DNA of 36,092 nt from Candidatus Thermoflexus sinensis (GCA_016842045.1 JAEVEY010000079.1:1-36092); one strand, 5' to 3'. Shown: positions 25,057-34,757, counted from the stretch's first letter. Numbers and translations are program-made. Notes: generated by a model from the sequence alone, not told the origin.

Positions 25057-25576
25057 GGCGCTTCCGGCTCCATGGTGGCATGACTTCCTCGACAGGCTTG
25101 CCCCGGATCTGAGCGATCTCCTCTGGGGAGCGCAACATCTCCAGCCCCTTCATGGTGGCGTAAACCGCGTTGACCGGGTTGGTGCTCCCCAGGATCTTGG
25201 TTAACACGTCCCGAATCCCGGCGGCTTCCAAAACAGCCCGAACCCCCCCGGCGGCAATCACGCCGGTCCCCGGCGAGGCGGGCTTCAGAATCAGCCGGGT
25301 GGCTCCAAACTTCACCACCACCGGGTGGGGGATCGTTGTCCCCAGCAAAGCCACCTGCTTCATATTGCGTCGGGCGCGCTCCGTAGCCTTCCGCATGGCC
25401 TCCGGGACCGCCCGCGCCTTGCCAATCCCTACCCCTACTCGTCCGTTGCGATCGCCCACCACAGCGACCACCCGGAACGAGAAGGAGCGGCCGCCCTTAT
25501 GAACCTTCGCCACACGGGCGATATCCACGATCCGTTCCTCATATTCCACCGTGGGAACTTCCCGGATCTCCGCCAT
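25046..25576 (-). CDS. rpsE: 30S ribosomal protein S5
   Basis: S5 (176 aa) controls decoding fidelity. It contains the N-terminal double-strand RNA-binding domain (RVAKVHKGGRSFSFRVVAVVGD) and the C-terminal domain with GTTIPHPVVVKFGATRLILKPASPGTG. The ATG at 25576 gives MAEIREVP; the long upstream frame is spacer. Confidence 0.96.
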   Translation of the reverse strand: MAEIREVPTVEYEERIVDIARVAKVHKGGRSFSFRVVAVVGDRNGRVGVGIGKARAVPEAMRKATERARRNMKQVALLGTTIPHPVVVKFGATRLILKPASPGTGVIAAGGVRAVLEAAGIRDVLTKILGSTNPVNAVYATMKGLEMLRSPEEIAQIRGKPVEEVMPPWSRKRHEG

Positions 25577-25706
25577 CGTCACCTCGCTTGATGAACTCCT
25601 TGCGCGACATCCCATATGGTGCAGATTGTGAGTTGGGAGACTTAGGCTGGAGGCTGAAGGCCCCAGCTCAACCCTCGAAAACCCTGAATCGAACAGGGCG
25701 TTCGTT

Positions 25707-26075
25707 TTAAAACTCCAGTCCAGCCTCACGGGCTGCATCGGCCAGGGCCTTCACCCGGCCGTGGTATTTGTATCCGCCCCGATCGAACACCACCTTGCGG
25801 ATCCCCTTCGCCAGGGCCCGCTGAGCGATCAGGCGGCCCACCAGGCGCGCTTTCTCCGTCTTGGTCAGGCCATCCAGCTGCCCCCGAAGCTCCGGATCCA
25901 GCGTGGAGGCCGCTGTTAGGGTGATCCCCTTCGTGTCATCAATAATCTGAGCATAAATGTGCTTCAGGCTCCGGAAAACCGAAAGCCGGGGCCGTTCCGG
26001 AGTGCCGAACACTTTCTTTCGGACCCGTAAATGTCGCCGGCGGCGTCCTTCATCCCGCGGATGCTCCCAGCTCAT
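25707..26075 (-). CDS. rplR: 50S ribosomal protein L18
   Basis: L18 (122 aa) binds 5S rRNA. The motif [24 protein letters not shown] near residue 13 and the [24 protein letters not shown] end are canonical. GGAGGAATGG precedes the ATG. Spacers of 187 bp upstream (after rplF) and 130 bp downstream are unusual for spc operons. Confidence 0.97.
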   Translation of the reverse strand: MSWEHPRDEGRRRRHLRVRKKVFGTPERPRLSVFRSLKHIYAQIIDDTKGITLTAASTLDPELRGQLDGLTKTEKARLVGRLIAQRALAKGIRKVVFDRGGYKYHGRVKALADAAREAGLEF

Positions 26076-26262
26076 CGACCATTCCTCCTGGGGGCCAGGA
26101 TTTTATCCCTGAGCCCGAGGATTTCAATGTATTTAGGACCTGCCCGGAATAACCCATTGGGGAAAACGGATTGTCCCTTCTCCCGTCTTTCCCGATCACC
26201 ATGGCCCAAAGGGCCCTGGTGCAGGTCATGACCTTCAGCCCCTCGACCGGCACCCAACCGCC

Positions 26263-26832
26263 TCACTTGGCCTTGCCGGCCTTCCCGGCCTTGCGCCGGA
26301 TGGGCTCGTCCTCCCAATGATCGCCCTTCCAGTAGGTGTAACGGATCCCTTTGCCCTTGTAAGGTTCCGGCGGGCGCAGGGCCCGGATCTTGGCCGCAAC
26401 CTGGCCTACCAGCTGTTTATCGATGCCCGAGACCGTGATGATGCGATCCCGCGTGTTGACTTCAAAGGTGATCCCTTCGGGGGGCTCCACAATAATCGGG
26501 TGGGAATACCCCAGATATAGCACGATCGCCTTCCCCATCGGCTCCGCCCGATAGCCCACACCCTCAATGCGCAGATGCTGCTGGAACCCCTGAGTCACCC
26601 CGGTCACCATATTCGCCAGCAGGGCCCGGGTCAGGCCGTGGAGGGCCTTATGTTTCCGATCATCGGATGGCCGCCGAACCACCAGATGGCCATCCTCGAT
26701 GGCGATCTGCATGGACGGATGGAAGGTTTGGGTCAGGGTTCCCTTCGGCCCGGTAACCGTCACGGTGGAACCTTCAATCCGCACCTGGACCCCGGGCGGG
26801 ATTGGGATCGGTTTCTTGCCTACACGCGACAC
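26263..26832 (-). CDS. rplF: 50S ribosomal protein L6
   Basis: L6 (189 aa) has two repeated domains; it begins with a GTG-coded Met and [16 protein letters not shown] and carries the C-terminal [12 protein letters not shown] motif. The start follows GGGGAGGG. Twelve bases separate it from rpsH. Confidence 0.97.
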   Translation of the reverse strand: MSRVGKKPIPIPPGVQVRIEGSTVTVTGPKGTLTQTFHPSMQIAIEDGHLVVRRPSDDRKHKALHGLTRALLANMVTGVTQGFQQHLRIEGVGYRAEPMGKAIVLYLGYSHPIIVEPPEGITFEVNTRDRIITVSGIDKQLVGQVAAKIRALRPPEPYKGKGIRYTYWKGDHWEDEPIRRKAGKAGKAK

Positions 26833-26844
26833 GGTTCCCTCCCC

Positions 26845-27255
26845 TTACCAGACATAACAGATGACCTCGCCGCCGACGCCCAGACGGCGGGCCTGCTTAT
26901 CCGTCAGGATGCCCTTCGGAGTGGAGAGGATCGCAATCCCCATTCCGCTCATCACCAGCGGGATGTCCTCCTTGCCGACATACACCCGACGGCCGGGTTT
27001 GCTCACCCGTTTCAGGCCGGAGATGGCCGGCTTCCGGAAACGGCGCTCGCCGATATATTTCAACTTGATGATCAGCTTCGGCTGCGGCCGATCATTTGTC
27101 ACCTCGAAATCCTCAATGTAACCCTCCTCCTTGAGCACCCGGGCGATGGCCACCTTGATCTTGGAACTGGGGATGGCCACCCGGCTATGCCCCACCATGG
27201 AAGCATTTCGGATTCGGGTGAGCATGTCGGCGATCGGATCCGTCACAGCGCTCAT
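26845..27255 (-). CDS. rpsH: 30S ribosomal protein S8
   Basis: S8 (136 aa) binds the central domain of 16S rRNA and in some bacteria represses the spc operon. It begins [18 protein letters not shown] and ends [26 protein letters not shown], both typical. The ATG at 27255 was chosen from this N-terminus. Confidence 0.97.
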   Translation of the reverse strand: MSAVTDPIADMLTRIRNASMVGHSRVAIPSSKIKVAIARVLKEEGYIEDFEVTNDRPQPKLIIKLKYIGERRFRKPAISGLKRVSKPGRRVYVGKEDIPLVMSGMGIAILSTPKGILTDKQARRLGVGGEVICYVW

Positions 27256-27332
27256 CGTTTTCACTCCTATCCAGATATTCCTCATTGGATGCCCAGCGCC
27301 TTCCCCATACCGGATTCGGTATGGCTGGAAAT

Positions 27333-27515
27333 TTACCAGCTGGCCTTGCGAACACCGGGAATGAGCCCCTGAAGGGCCAGCTCCCGGAAGCAAATGCGGC
27401 ACAGCCCAAACCGTCGGATATATGCGCGGGGCCGGCCGCACCGGCGACACCGGTTCCGCACCCGCACCTTGTATTTCCGCCGCATCTCCCGATAGATCAT
27501 GCACTTGCGCGCCAC
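27333..27515 (-). CDS. rpsN: 30S ribosomal protein S14, type Z
   Basis: S14 (60 aa) is the short zinc form with Cys23, Cys26, Cys39 and Cys42. The start is a GTG at 27515 behind AAGGAGG, giving [10 protein letters not shown], which matches the family length exactly; upstream in-frame sequence is not needed. Confidence 0.96.
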   Translation of the reverse strand: MARKCMIYREMRRKYKVRVRNRCRRCGRPRAYIRRFGLCRICFRELALQGLIPGVRKASW

Positions 27516-27546
27516 GTCGTCCTCCTTAGATCCGACCTCCGTCGTT

Positions 27547-28113
27547 TTAACCCCTGCGGAACGGCATGCCGAGCAGCTCCAGCAGCCGCCGCGCCTCCGC
27601 ATCGGTTTTCGCCGTGGTCACAATGGTGATCTCCATCCCCCGGACTTTATCCACCTGACTGTAATCGATCTCCGGCCAGACCAGCTGCTCCCGCAGCCCC
27701 AGGGTGTAATTCCCCCGGCCGTCGAAGGAATCGGGCGAGACCCCCCGGAAATCCCGGATGCGTGGAAGAGCCACATTGAATAACCGGTCCAGGAAGGCCC
27801 ACATTCGATCCCCCCTCAGGGTCACCTTGACCCCGATGGGGCGCCCGGCCCGCAACTTGAAGGCCGCAATGGATTTACGGGCCTTGGTGATCAGCGGCTT
27901 CTGGCCGGTGATGGTAGCGATGTTCTGGACCGCATAATCCAGGGCTTTGGGATTCGTCACCGCTTCCCCCACCCCCACGTTCACCACCACCTTCCAGATC
28001 CGGGGGACCTCCATGATGTTTCGATAGCCGAACTCCCGCATCAGGGCCGGCCGAACCTCCTCCAGATAACGTTGCTTTAAACGCGGAACCACCTTGGTGG
28101 TTGTCTCCGCCAT
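27547..28113 (-). CDS. rplE: 50S ribosomal protein L5
   Basis: L5 (188 aa) binds 5S rRNA and contacts S13 and P-site tRNA. It shows [21 protein letters not shown] near residue 12, VVNVGVGEA and the C-terminal [27 protein letters not shown]. The ATG at 28113 fits; 20 upstream in-frame codons are spacer. Confidence 0.97.
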   Translation of the reverse strand: MAETTTKVVPRLKQRYLEEVRPALMREFGYRNIMEVPRIWKVVVNVGVGEAVTNPKALDYAVQNIATITGQKPLITKARKSIAAFKLRAGRPIGVKVTLRGDRMWAFLDRLFNVALPRIRDFRGVSPDSFDGRGNYTLGLREQLVWPEIDYSQVDKVRGMEITIVTTAKTDAEARRLLELLGMPFRRG

Positions 28114-28173
28114 CCTGATCGCCTCCCCAGATCTCGCTGGATACAAAGAAGGGTTAGCTGTACAGAATCCCAA

Positions 28174-28497
28174 TCAGACAAAAGTCGCTTTGCACCTTTT
28201 GCACTGACGAAGCTTCCGCCCCCCCGCCTCCACCACAAAGCCCACGCGGGTGGGCTGGTTGCATTTCGGGCAAACCAACATCACGTTGGAGATGTGGATC
28301 GGCGCCTCGAATTCGATGATGCCACCCACCTGAGATCGCCCGGTCGGTCGGGGTCGCTGATGTTTCTTCACAATGTTCACCCCGGCGACCACCACACGGT
28401 TTTCCTTCGGGAGCACCCGCAAGACTTCTCCCTGAGCGCCCCGATCCTCCCCGGCAATCACCAGGACCTTATCCTTTCGCTTGATCTTAGCTGCCAT
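28174..28497 (-). CDS. rplX: 50S ribosomal protein L24
   Basis: L24 (107 aa) initiates large-subunit assembly. The N-terminal KOW region reads [21 protein letters not shown]; the C-terminus has a zinc-ribbon pattern Cys76, Cys79, Cys99, Cys102. Its ATG lies inside the reading frame of the HEPN remnant (11-bp overlap), with GGAGG ten bases upstream. It should directly follow rplN, but an MNT/HEPN module is inserted between them. Confidence 0.95.
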   Translation of the reverse strand: MAAKIKRKDKVLVIAGEDRGAQGEVLRVLPKENRVVVAGVNIVKKHQRPRPTGRSQVGGIIEFEAPIHISNVMLVCPKCNQPTRVGFVVEAGGRKLRQCKRCKATFV

Positions 28498-28633
28498 GAA
28501 TACTTTCCCTCCAGAAAAAAATCCGCAGATCCGGCAGGTGACACGCAAAGCAATCATCACCGGGCTCGAACACCCCCATATCCGCCTCAGCCTGCCGAAG
28601 CCAGCGCCAGGCCTCGATTTCACTCTGCTTCAT
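28487..28633 (-). pseudogene. Truncated HEPN-domain protein (HepT-like remnant)
   Basis: An ATG at 28633 opens a 48-codon frame beginning [19 protein letters not shown] and continuing with DDCFACH. The pattern W-L-R-Q-A-E-x-D followed by an aromatic/Cys-rich FACH stretch is the start of HEPN-domain proteins, which normally continue with QAAEKALKA and span ~110-140 residues. Here resemblance stops after about residue 32 and the frame ends inside the rplX start. The R-x4-6-H nuclease motif is missing, so it cannot be an active HEPN toxin. The ATG overlaps the nucleotidyltransferase stop by 14 bp, the typical layout of MNT-HEPN pairs. Confidence 0.68.
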
Positions 28634-28940
28634 AGAGCACGATCCCCTCCTGTTGGGCCACCCAACCCAGGCCGAACTCCTTCATCCGCTCGAATTCCTC
28701 CGGCGTATACACCAGGATCTCGGCCGGACGGCCAAACTCCACCAGGTAAGGAACCATTTCCTGAAGCCTTTCCATGAAAGAGCGATCGCTCCTTTTCACA
28801 AGGATCACATCATAGTCGCTCAGGTCGTCCGCCTCGCCCCGAGCGCGAGATCCAAACAGGAGGATCTTCTGCGGCCCGTAGCGCTTCAGCAAAGCGACCA
28901 GCCGCTCCAGCTCCGGATCTCCGATCATTCCTTTGCGCAT
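28620..28940 (-). CDS. MNT-type minimal nucleotidyltransferase (MntA-like antitoxin)
   Basis: This 106-aa protein has the polymerase-beta nucleotidyltransferase signature [16 protein letters not shown]: Gly30-Ser31 and metal ligands Asp42 and Asp44. The third acidic position is Glu74 ([10 protein letters not shown]), where Asp is more common. MntA proteins neutralise HEPN toxins by adenylylating them. It sits 15 bp after rplN and before rplX, on the same strand, replacing the normal short rplN-rplX junction. Its intended HEPN partner is only a fragment (28487-28633). Expression is assured by the ribosomal transcript. Whether it is active is unknown; all catalytic carboxylates are present in some form. 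Confidence 0.9.
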   Translation of the reverse strand: MRKGMIGDPELERLVALLKRYGPQKILLFGSRARGEADDLSDYDVILVKRSDRSFMERLQEMVPYLVEFGRPAEILVYTPEEFERMKEFGLGWVAQQEGIVLYEAE

Positions 28941-28955
28941 GGCGCCCCCGCTCTT

Positions 28956-29324
28956 TCACAGCACCTCAGGCGCCAGGGAGATGATCTTGGTGAAGCCCTT
29001 GTCGCGCAGCTCCCGGGCAACCGGGCCGAAAATCCGCGTCCCCTTCGGGTTGCCGAATTCGTCCAGGATCACCGCGGCGTTATCATCGAAACGGATCGTC
29101 GATCCATCAGGACGACGGTATTCCTTCGCCGTCCGCACGATCACCGCGCGCACGACCTCGCCCTTTTTCACCGTGGCGGTCGGGATCGCATCTTTGACCG
29201 TGGCCACCACCACATCCCCAACATAACCGTAACGGCGATAGGAGCCGCCCAGCACCCGGATGACCAGGATCTCCCGGGCGCCCGTGTTGTCTGCAACTTT
29301 CAGACGGGTCTCCTGCTGAATCAT
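28956..29324 (-). CDS. rplN: 50S ribosomal protein L14
   Basis: L14 (122 aa) forms an intersubunit bridge. The N-terminus [19 protein letters not shown], the [17 protein letters not shown] segment and the [19 protein letters not shown] end are canonical. The ATG at 29324 follows AGGAGG. It is followed by the inserted MNT gene instead of rplX. Confidence 0.97.
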   Translation of the reverse strand: MIQQETRLKVADNTGAREILVIRVLGGSYRRYGYVGDVVVATVKDAIPTATVKKGEVVRAVIVRTAKEYRRPDGSTIRFDDNAAVILDEFGNPKGTRIFGPVARELRDKGFTKIISLAPEVL

Positions 29325-29505
29325 GGATACGCCTCCTGCGATGCCATCCATGCATGGTTGTTCTAGAGTCCGGGATGCTCGGTTGCACTCCTGGCACAGC
29401 ACTCCGGGAAGCTCCAGAGAGCCCCTTCGTTATCGAGGGACCGGGCCGCCTCCGGAGGCCTGTCCGCAAAGCTCCCGCCCTGGTCTCCAAGCCGGCGGTG
29501 GGACG

Positions 29506-29811
29506 TTACTCGGCCAGGATCTCCTCGCCGGGTAACTGTTCAGGCACAGGCTCCACCGGCTTCTGAGCCCGTTCCAGGATCGCTTCCACGATCCAGCGCT
29601 TGCGGCGGCTCAGCGGGCGGGATTCCACGATCTGCACCAGATCCCCCATGCGGGCCAGATTCCCCTCATTATGGGCCATGAACTTGCGGCGACGGCGGAT
29701 CACTTTTCCATAAAGAGGATGGCGCACCAGCTCCTCCACCGTCACCACCACGGTTTTATCCATCTTGTCGCTGGTCACTCGCCCGATAAAGCGCTTGCGC
29801 CGATCTTTCAT
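29506..29811 (-). CDS. rpsQ: 30S ribosomal protein S17
   Basis: S17 (101 aa) is an OB-fold 16S rRNA binder. MKDRRKRFIGRVTSDKMDKTVVV and the GDLVQIVESRPLSRRKRW motif are typical. The C-terminal ~20 acidic residues (PVEPVPEQLPGEEILAE) extend beyond many homologues. The ATG overlaps the rpmC stop as ATGA. A 181-bp spacer follows before rplN. Confidence 0.96.
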   Translation of the reverse strand: MKDRRKRFIGRVTSDKMDKTVVVTVEELVRHPLYGKVIRRRRKFMAHNEGNLARMGDLVQIVESRPLSRRKRWIVEAILERAQKPVEPVPEQLPGEEILAE

Positions 29812-30020
29812 CGCCCACCTCCCTGAGCCAGCTCCCGCTCCCGCATGATGGTCAATATGCGGGCGATATCCTTCCGCAAGGCACGGATCCGATTGACATC
29901 TTTGAGCTGGCCCATCATCCACTGAATCCGCAGGTTAAACAATTCCCGGCGGAGCTGCTCCAGTCGATTTCGAAGCTCCTCATCTGACCAGTTGCGTATC
30001 TCCTCAGGACGAAGGGCCAC
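29808..30020 (-). CDS. rpmC: 50S ribosomal protein L29
   Basis: L29 (70 aa) is a helical hairpin near the exit tunnel. It shows LRPEEIRNWSDEELRNRLEQLRRELFNLR and the NRIRALRKDIARILTIMRERE end. The start is GTG behind GGGAGGG. A 190-bp spacer separates it from rplP, where the genes are usually adjacent. Confidence 0.96.
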   Translation of the reverse strand: MALRPEEIRNWSDEELRNRLEQLRRELFNLRIQWMMGQLKDVNRIRALRKDIARILTIMRERELAQGGGR

Positions 30021-30210
30021 AGTTCCCTCCCTGCTGAATATCTGACGATCGAGATAACACCCTCTGCGATTTGCAAGCTACGCTCAGGAAAACACCCTGT
30101 ACACAGCTGGCCTCTCCATGAAGGAGCCCGGATGCAACCCTCAGAAGCCGTGGAAGGCCTGGGCGATCCGGCCTCTCTTGTACAGGCCAGCGGCGAGATC
30201 CTTTCCCGAA

Positions 30211-30633
30211 CTATCCGACCTGCTGTTCTTCAGCGGTGATAATCTGAGTGCGAATCGGCAGCTTATAGGAAGCCTGTCGCAACGCCTCATGAGCGATGTC
30301 TGCGCTCACTCCTCCGATCTCAAAGATAATGCGGCCGGGCCGCACCACGGCCACCCAGTGATCCACATTCCCCTTGCCTTTCCCCATTCGGGTCTCGGCC
30401 GGCTTACGGGTCACCGGCTTATCCGGGAAGACCCGGATCCAATATTTGCCGCGCTGACGGAGGAACCGGACGATGGCGCGGCGGGCCGCCTCGATCTGGC
30501 GGGCGGTCAACCAGCACGGCTCCAGGGCCTGGAGGCCATATTCTCCAAAAGCCAGCTCCACCCCCCGGCTCTCCTTGCCCTTCATGCGCCCCCGCATCTG
30601 CTTGCGATATTTGACCCGCTTTGGCATCAACAT
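30211..30633 (-). CDS. rplP: 50S ribosomal protein L16
   Basis: L16 (140 aa) lies by the A site. It shows [19 protein letters not shown], the [34 protein letters not shown] segment and the [24 protein letters not shown] motif. The ATG at 30633, three bases after the rpsC stop, has GGGGAGG upstream. Confidence 0.97.
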   Translation of the reverse strand: MLMPKRVKYRKQMRGRMKGKESRGVELAFGEYGLQALEPCWLTARQIEAARRAIVRFLRQRGKYWIRVFPDKPVTRKPAETRMGKGKGNVDHWVAVVRPGRIIFEIGGVSADIAHEALRQASYKLPIRTQIITAEEQQVG

Positions 30634-30636
30634 CGC

Positions 30637-31329
30637 TTAACCTCCCCGTTGCGCCGATGTCACCCGGGCAACCATCTCCGCCGTCTGCTGAACATAGGCG
30701 CCTGGCTCTGTATCCCCACGGTAGATCCAGACCTTGACGCCGATCTTCCCCCACTTGGTGATCGCTTCCGCCAGGGCGTAATCAATATCCGCCCGCAACG
30801 TGTGGCGTGGGACCCGCCCTTCCATCAGCGTCTCCGTGCGGGCCATTTCTGCTCCCCCCAGACGGCCCGAGACCGTGATCCGGATCCCCTTCGCCCCGGC
30901 GCGCATAGCCTGCTGGATCGCCCGCTTCATGGCCCGGGCGTGGCTGACCCGCTTCTCGATCTGCTGGGCGATGCTCTCGGCCACAATAGCCGCTTCCAGT
31001 TCGGGCTTGGGGACCTCCACGATCTCCACCCGGGCCTTCTTGCCAGTCATCTCCTCGATCGCCTGGCGCAGCTGCTTGATCCCCAGGCCTCGCCGGCCGA
31101 TGACGATGCCCGGACGAGCCGCGTGGATATAAAGATTAATCTGCTTGGGGAACCGCTCAATCTCAATTCGAGCGACCCCAGCCTCTTTGAGCTGCTCCTT
31201 TACAAACTGCCGGATCTTCAGGTCTTCATGGAGCAGCTCCACATACTCCCGGCCCTCGGCATACCAGCGGGCCAGCCAGTTCTTCGTGATCCCCAGACGA
31301 AAGCCGATCGGGTGAACTTTCCGACCCAA
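30637..31329 (-). CDS. rpsC: 30S ribosomal protein S3
   Basis: S3 (230 aa) is part of the mRNA entry channel. It shows GRKVHPIGFRLGITKNW at the start, the KH-domain motif GIVIGRRGLGIKQL (about residues 74-87) and GRLGGAEMARTE. The start codon is TTG behind GAGGAGG at five bases, an unusual codon for this gene. Confidence 0.96.
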   Translation of the reverse strand: MGRKVHPIGFRLGITKNWLARWYAEGREYVELLHEDLKIRQFVKEQLKEAGVARIEIERFPKQINLYIHAARPGIVIGRRGLGIKQLRQAIEEMTGKKARVEIVEVPKPELEAAIVAESIAQQIEKRVSHARAMKRAIQQAMRAGAKGIRITVSGRLGGAEMARTETLMEGRVPRHTLRADIDYALAEAITKWGKIGVKVWIYRGDTEPGAYVQQTAEMVARVTSAQRGG

Positions 31330-31380
31330 GATAACCTCCTCACGCGCAATGGATCCAGCCTTTCAATCGGCACCGCAGGC

Positions 31381-31725
31381 TTAACTCGCTCGCTCCTCCA
31401 GGACCACTGTGAGATGAGTGGTCCGCTTCAGGATTGGACGAACCCGGCCCCGGGCGGCGAAACGGACCCGCTTATATCGGGGCCCGTCGTCGGCCCGAAT
31501 ATCCACCACATAGAGGTCCGCAGGTGAGAGACCATAGTTGTTCTCCGCATTGGCCATTGCCGAGCGGATCAGCTTCTCGACATAGCGCGCTGCCTTCTTG
31601 GGTGTGAAACGCAGCACGCTCAAAGCCTCTTCAGCCCGCATTCCTTTAACCAGGTTGCAGACCAGGCGCGCCTTATAAGGCGAGATCCGGATATAACGGG
31701 CCACTGCCCGAACCCGATTCGCCAT
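31381..31725 (-). CDS. rplV: 50S ribosomal protein L22
   Basis: L22 (114 aa) lines the exit tunnel with its beta-hairpin. It shows YIRISPYKARLVCNLVKGMRAEEAL and, in the hairpin, ADDGPRYKRVRFAARGRVRPILKRTTHLTVVL. It ends ERAS. A 202-bp spacer separates it from rpsS upstream; that spacer holds an 8-bp stem (31870-31877 with 31891-31898). Confidence 0.97.
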   Translation of the reverse strand: MANRVRAVARYIRISPYKARLVCNLVKGMRAEEALSVLRFTPKKAARYVEKLIRSAMANAENNYGLSPADLYVVDIRADDGPRYKRVRFAARGRVRPILKRTTHLTVVLEERAS

Positions 31726-31927
31726 CGCAATCCCCCATCAATTCAAAAGTTTTTACATGACTTGTACAGCTGATTGCTGTTGGAGGAAGGGCACGGAAAC
31801 CTCTCCCCTTTATCCTCCCTCCCCACGATCCCCTCGGGCCGCGGAGGGCGGAGGGCTGGTTGCTAAGGAGGAGCCGGATATGGAGGGTGCCCGGCTCCAC
31901 TCCCAAGCCCCAAAGCAGCCGATCACC

Positions 31928-32209
31928 CTACCTGACTCCAGTTTTCTTTTCCTTAACCGTGTGACCGCGATAGGTTCGCGTCGGGGCGAACTCCCCCAGA
32001 CGGTGCCCGACCATCTGCTCAGTGATGTAAATCGGCACATGACGCCGCCCATCATGGACGGCGATGGTGTGCCCCACCATCTGAGGGAAGATCACCGAAG
32101 CGCGGGACCAGGTGCGGATGACCCGCTTCTCACCCCGGCGGTTCAGCTCTTCGATTTTCTTTAACAGCTTGGGATCACAATACGGACCTTTCTTTAACGA
32201 GCGTCCCAT
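31928..32209 (-). CDS. rpsS: 30S ribosomal protein S19
   Basis: S19 (93 aa) begins [22 protein letters not shown] and contains [50 protein letters not shown] in several conserved blocks. It is complete and ends TGVR. Its upstream spacer (266 bp after rplB) is one of the largest in the S10 part. Confidence 0.97.
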   Translation of the reverse strand: MGRSLKKGPYCDPKLLKKIEELNRRGEKRVIRTWSRASVIFPQMVGHTIAVHDGRRHVPIYITEQMVGHRLGEFAPTRTYRGHTVKEKKTGVR

Positions 32210-32319
32210 TCCCGATCACCCCCTTATGGTTTCTTCCCCACCTGCAGCTTGAATGGGCGCGGGGAGGAAGAAATCGTCAAGCTTGTTGGATGGCATTGCT
32301 GCAATGGATTCTGAGAATT

Positions 32320-32432
32320 CAGACAACCCGATCCGGCTGGGAAAGCAGGTTGTCCCTCCCCCCTCCCTTTTGGGGCGCGGGGAGAGGGGGAATACCGTCA
32401 CGCTGGGAAGCTGTTGAGCAGCCTTCCCAGCC
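32320..32432. repeat. Hairpins in the rplB-rpsS spacer
   Basis: Two structures lie in the spacer 32210-32475. GACAACC (32322-32328) pairs with GGTTGTC (32348-32354). GCTGGGAAGCTG (32402-32413) pairs with CAGCCTTCCCAGC with one bulged base. Between them lies a C-run and a G-run of the type seen in the 42-86 hairpin. No gene is present. Confidence 0.6.
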
Positions 32433-32475
32433 CGAAAAGCCCTCTGCCGTGATCACCTCACCGGCTTGCCAGATA

Positions 32476-33312
32476 TCACTTCTTCTTCTGGCGACGCTGG
32501 ATAATGTATTTGTCTGTAGCCTTGTTGCGCCGCGTCTTCTTGCCCAGGGTATGCTTGCCCCAGGGCGTCTTCGGATAAGGCAGGCCAATCGGCGCCCGGC
32601 CCTCACCGCCGCCATGCGGATGATCCCGCGGTGACATCGCCGAGCCGCGCACCGTGGGGCGGATCCCCAGCCAGCGCTTGCGGCCCGCCTTGCCCAGGCG
32701 GATATTCGCATGCTCCAGGTTCCCCACCTGACCGATGGTCGCGTAGCACTCCAGGCGGACCTTCCGGATCTCCCCGGAGGGCAGGCGCAGGATGGCGTAT
32801 CCCTCCTCTTTCCCCAGCAGCTGCGCGACCGCGCCCGCCGCCCGGGCGATCTGACCGCCGTGCCCGGGATACAGCTCCACGTTATGCACCAGCGTCCCCA
32901 CCGGGATATTGGCCAGCGGCATAGCATTGCCGACTTTAATCTCCGCCTGAGGCCCACTCATGACAATGTCCCCAACCTGCAGGCCCAGGGGTGCCAGGAT
33001 GTAACGCTTTTCCCCATCCGCATATTGCAACAGCGCGATGCGGGCGGTGCGGTTGGGATCGTATTCGATGCTGATCACCTTCGCCGGAATACCTTCCTTA
33101 TCCCGCCGCTTGAAATCAATGATGCGATAAAGCCGCTTATGACCGCCGCCCCGGTGGCGGACGGTGATCCGGCCCTGGAAGTTCCGCCCCGCGTGCTTTT
33201 TCAAAGGAACGACCAGGGATTTCTCCGGCTCGTCCTTGGTGATTTCCTCGAAGGTGTAACCGGTCGCATTGCGGCGACCGGGCGTTGTCGGCTTGTAGAC
33301 TTTGATTCCCAT
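32476..33312 (-). CDS. rplB: 50S ribosomal protein L2
   Basis: L2 (278 aa) supports the peptidyl transferase centre. It begins [19 protein letters not shown]; the conserved [22 protein letters not shown] block near residue 218 holds the catalytically important His. The ATG at 33312 was chosen from the canonical N-terminus and the AGGAGGACCT site. Confidence 0.97.
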   Translation of the reverse strand: MGIKVYKPTTPGRRNATGYTFEEITKDEPEKSLVVPLKKHAGRNFQGRITVRHRGGGHKRLYRIIDFKRRDKEGIPAKVISIEYDPNRTARIALLQYADGEKRYILAPLGLQVGDIVMSGPQAEIKVGNAMPLANIPVGTLVHNVELYPGHGGQIARAAGAVAQLLGKEEGYAILRLPSGEIRKVRLECYATIGQVGNLEHANIRLGKAGRKRWLGIRPTVRGSAMSPRDHPHGGGEGRAPIGLPYPKTPWGKHTLGKKTRRNKATDKYIIQRRQKKK

Positions 33313-33392
33313 AGGTCCTCCTCCACCGCCTTTGGGCTCCTTCCCCGCCGAATCGACTGGTGGGGGCTGGGTCGCCAACCCATGCCCGGTCG

Positions 33393-33415
33393 GCTGGACC
33401 AGCCCCTGGTCCAGC
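33393..33415. repeat. Small hairpin in the rplW-rplB spacer
   Basis: A perfect 10-bp stem (33393-33402 with 33406-33415) with loop CCC lies in the 140-bp spacer. It resembles the other operon hairpins in compactness but has a different sequence. Confidence 0.65.
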
Positions 33416-33452
33416 GGTTCAACGGGGTCCCCGCTCCAAACGCCGCGGGCGC

Positions 33453-33761
33453 TTAGACCTCAAAGAGATCGATGCGCTGGCCAGGGGCGATTTTAACAAT
33501 CGCCTTCTTCCAGCCCGGGCGGCGCACCACCTGCTTGGGTTTGCTGCTGAGAATCCGCGCCCGCCAGTCCCGTCGTCGCTTGGCCGGGACGTTGATGATG
33601 CGCACGTCCAGAACGCGGACGTTGAAGATCTTCTCCACTGCCTCCCGGACCTGGTGGCGATTCGCCCGCGGATCCACCTCAAATACATACTGATTCATTT
33701 CCTTAAGCCGGGTGGTCTTCTCGGTGATCACCGGCCGTTTAATCACTTCGTAGAGATCCAT
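33453..33761 (-). CDS. rplW: 50S ribosomal protein L23
   Basis: L23 (102 aa) docks trigger factor and SRP at the exit tunnel. [19 protein letters not shown] and [24 protein letters not shown] are canonical. It follows rplD after 28 bp. Confidence 0.97.
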   Translation of the reverse strand: MDLYEVIKRPVITEKTTRLKEMNQYVFEVDPRANRHQVREAVEKIFNVRVLDVRIINVPAKRRRDWRARILSSKPKQVVRRPGWKKAIVKIAPGQRIDLFEV

Positions 33762-33789
33762 CTCCCATCCCCCCGCTCAGGGCTCTCCA

Positions 33790-34476
33790 TCAAGTCGATG
33801 AAGCCGATGACGCCGCCTCCGGCTGGGGCAGCGCAAACTTCTTCCGGATCACCGGGCGTGTCAGCCAATCTTCGATGACGGCCAACGCATCTTGCGGGAT
33901 AATCAACGTCTCATACTTAAAGAGATCGCGAATGTTCAAGCACATCGCGTGCAGATAGGCTACGTTCGGCAGATTCCGAACCGCCCGCTTCACGTTTTCG
34001 TTCGACCCGGCGAGCAGGATGAGGGCGCTCTTGCCAATGGGGAGCCGATCCAGGATCTCCTTCATTAACCGGGTCCGCGGCTCCGGCAGCTCCAGGCGAT
34101 CCAGGATCAGGATCTGGCCCTCCTTCGCTTTCACGGAAAGCGCCGAGCGCAAGGCCGCCCGCCGCATCTTCTTCGGCATCTTCTGCTCATAGCTACGCGG
34201 CCGTGGTCCGAACACCACCCCACCGTGATACCAATGGGGTGCATCCCGGCTCCCCTGACGGGCTCGCCCGGTATGCTTCTGCGGCCACATCTTACGGCTG
34301 CTATAATGCACCTCCCCACGGGTTTTCGTCTTATGGGTCCCCAGGCGGGCGTTGGCCAGCTGCCGGACCAGCGCCTGATGCATCAACGGGATATGAATGG
34401 GGGCTTCGAAGACTTCCGGTCGCAGCTCGATCTCCCCCACCTGCTGCCCCTCTATATTCCAGACCGGAACACGCAT
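33790..34476 (-). CDS. rplD: 50S ribosomal protein L4
   Basis: L4 (228 aa) lines the exit tunnel and in some bacteria represses the S10 operon. It contains the long loop KTRGEVHYSSRKMWPQKHTGRARQGSRDAPHWYHGGVVFGPRPRSY in blocks. The C-terminus has a low-complexity tail (EAASSASST). The upstream spacer to rplC is 281 bp. Confidence 0.97.
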   Translation of the reverse strand: MRVPVWNIEGQQVGEIELRPEVFEAPIHIPLMHQALVRQLANARLGTHKTKTRGEVHYSSRKMWPQKHTGRARQGSRDAPHWYHGGVVFGPRPRSYEQKMPKKMRRAALRSALSVKAKEGQILILDRLELPEPRTRLMKEILDRLPIGKSALILLAGSNENVKRAVRNLPNVAYLHAMCLNIRDLFKYETLIIPQDALAVIEDWLTRPVIRKKFALPQPEAASSASST

Positions 34477-34567
34477 CGCAATGCCTCCTTGAACTTGTCC
34501 CTGAACGCCTTAATCTGGAGCTTTGTTGAAAATCCGCCGGTCTTCCTCTTCCAACTCGATTCCCGGG

Positions 34568-34650
34568 TTTGCTTCTCAGGGGAGATCTTTCAGGAGACAG
34601 GTGGGACCGCTTTTCAGCAGCCCACCTGTCTCCTGGACCCCCGAAGCAAA
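34568..34650. repeat. Compound hairpin in the rplC-rplD spacer
   Basis: A perfect 15-bp stem (34591-34605 with 34621-34635) with a 15-nt loop is enclosed by an outer stem, TTTGCTTC (34568-34575) with GAAGCAAA (34643-34650). It sits in the 281-bp spacer 34477-34757 which has no gene. It could influence transcription or mRNA processing between L3 and L4. Confidence 0.7.
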
Positions 34651-34757
34651 TCACTCCCTCCAGGGGCTTCCGGGAGTGGGGAGGGCGAAATTCGTCTCCA
34701 ATCTCAAAGTGTCATCTTGCCCCACCCCCGAAGTCCACCGTCGAGGGTATCATCCGT

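Noticed and set aside
30090-30205. Fourth MITE-like copy in the rplP-rpmC spacer
   Set aside because: TGTACACAGCTG resembles one end, but no matching opposite end was found; a similar trace near 31755 was also dropped.
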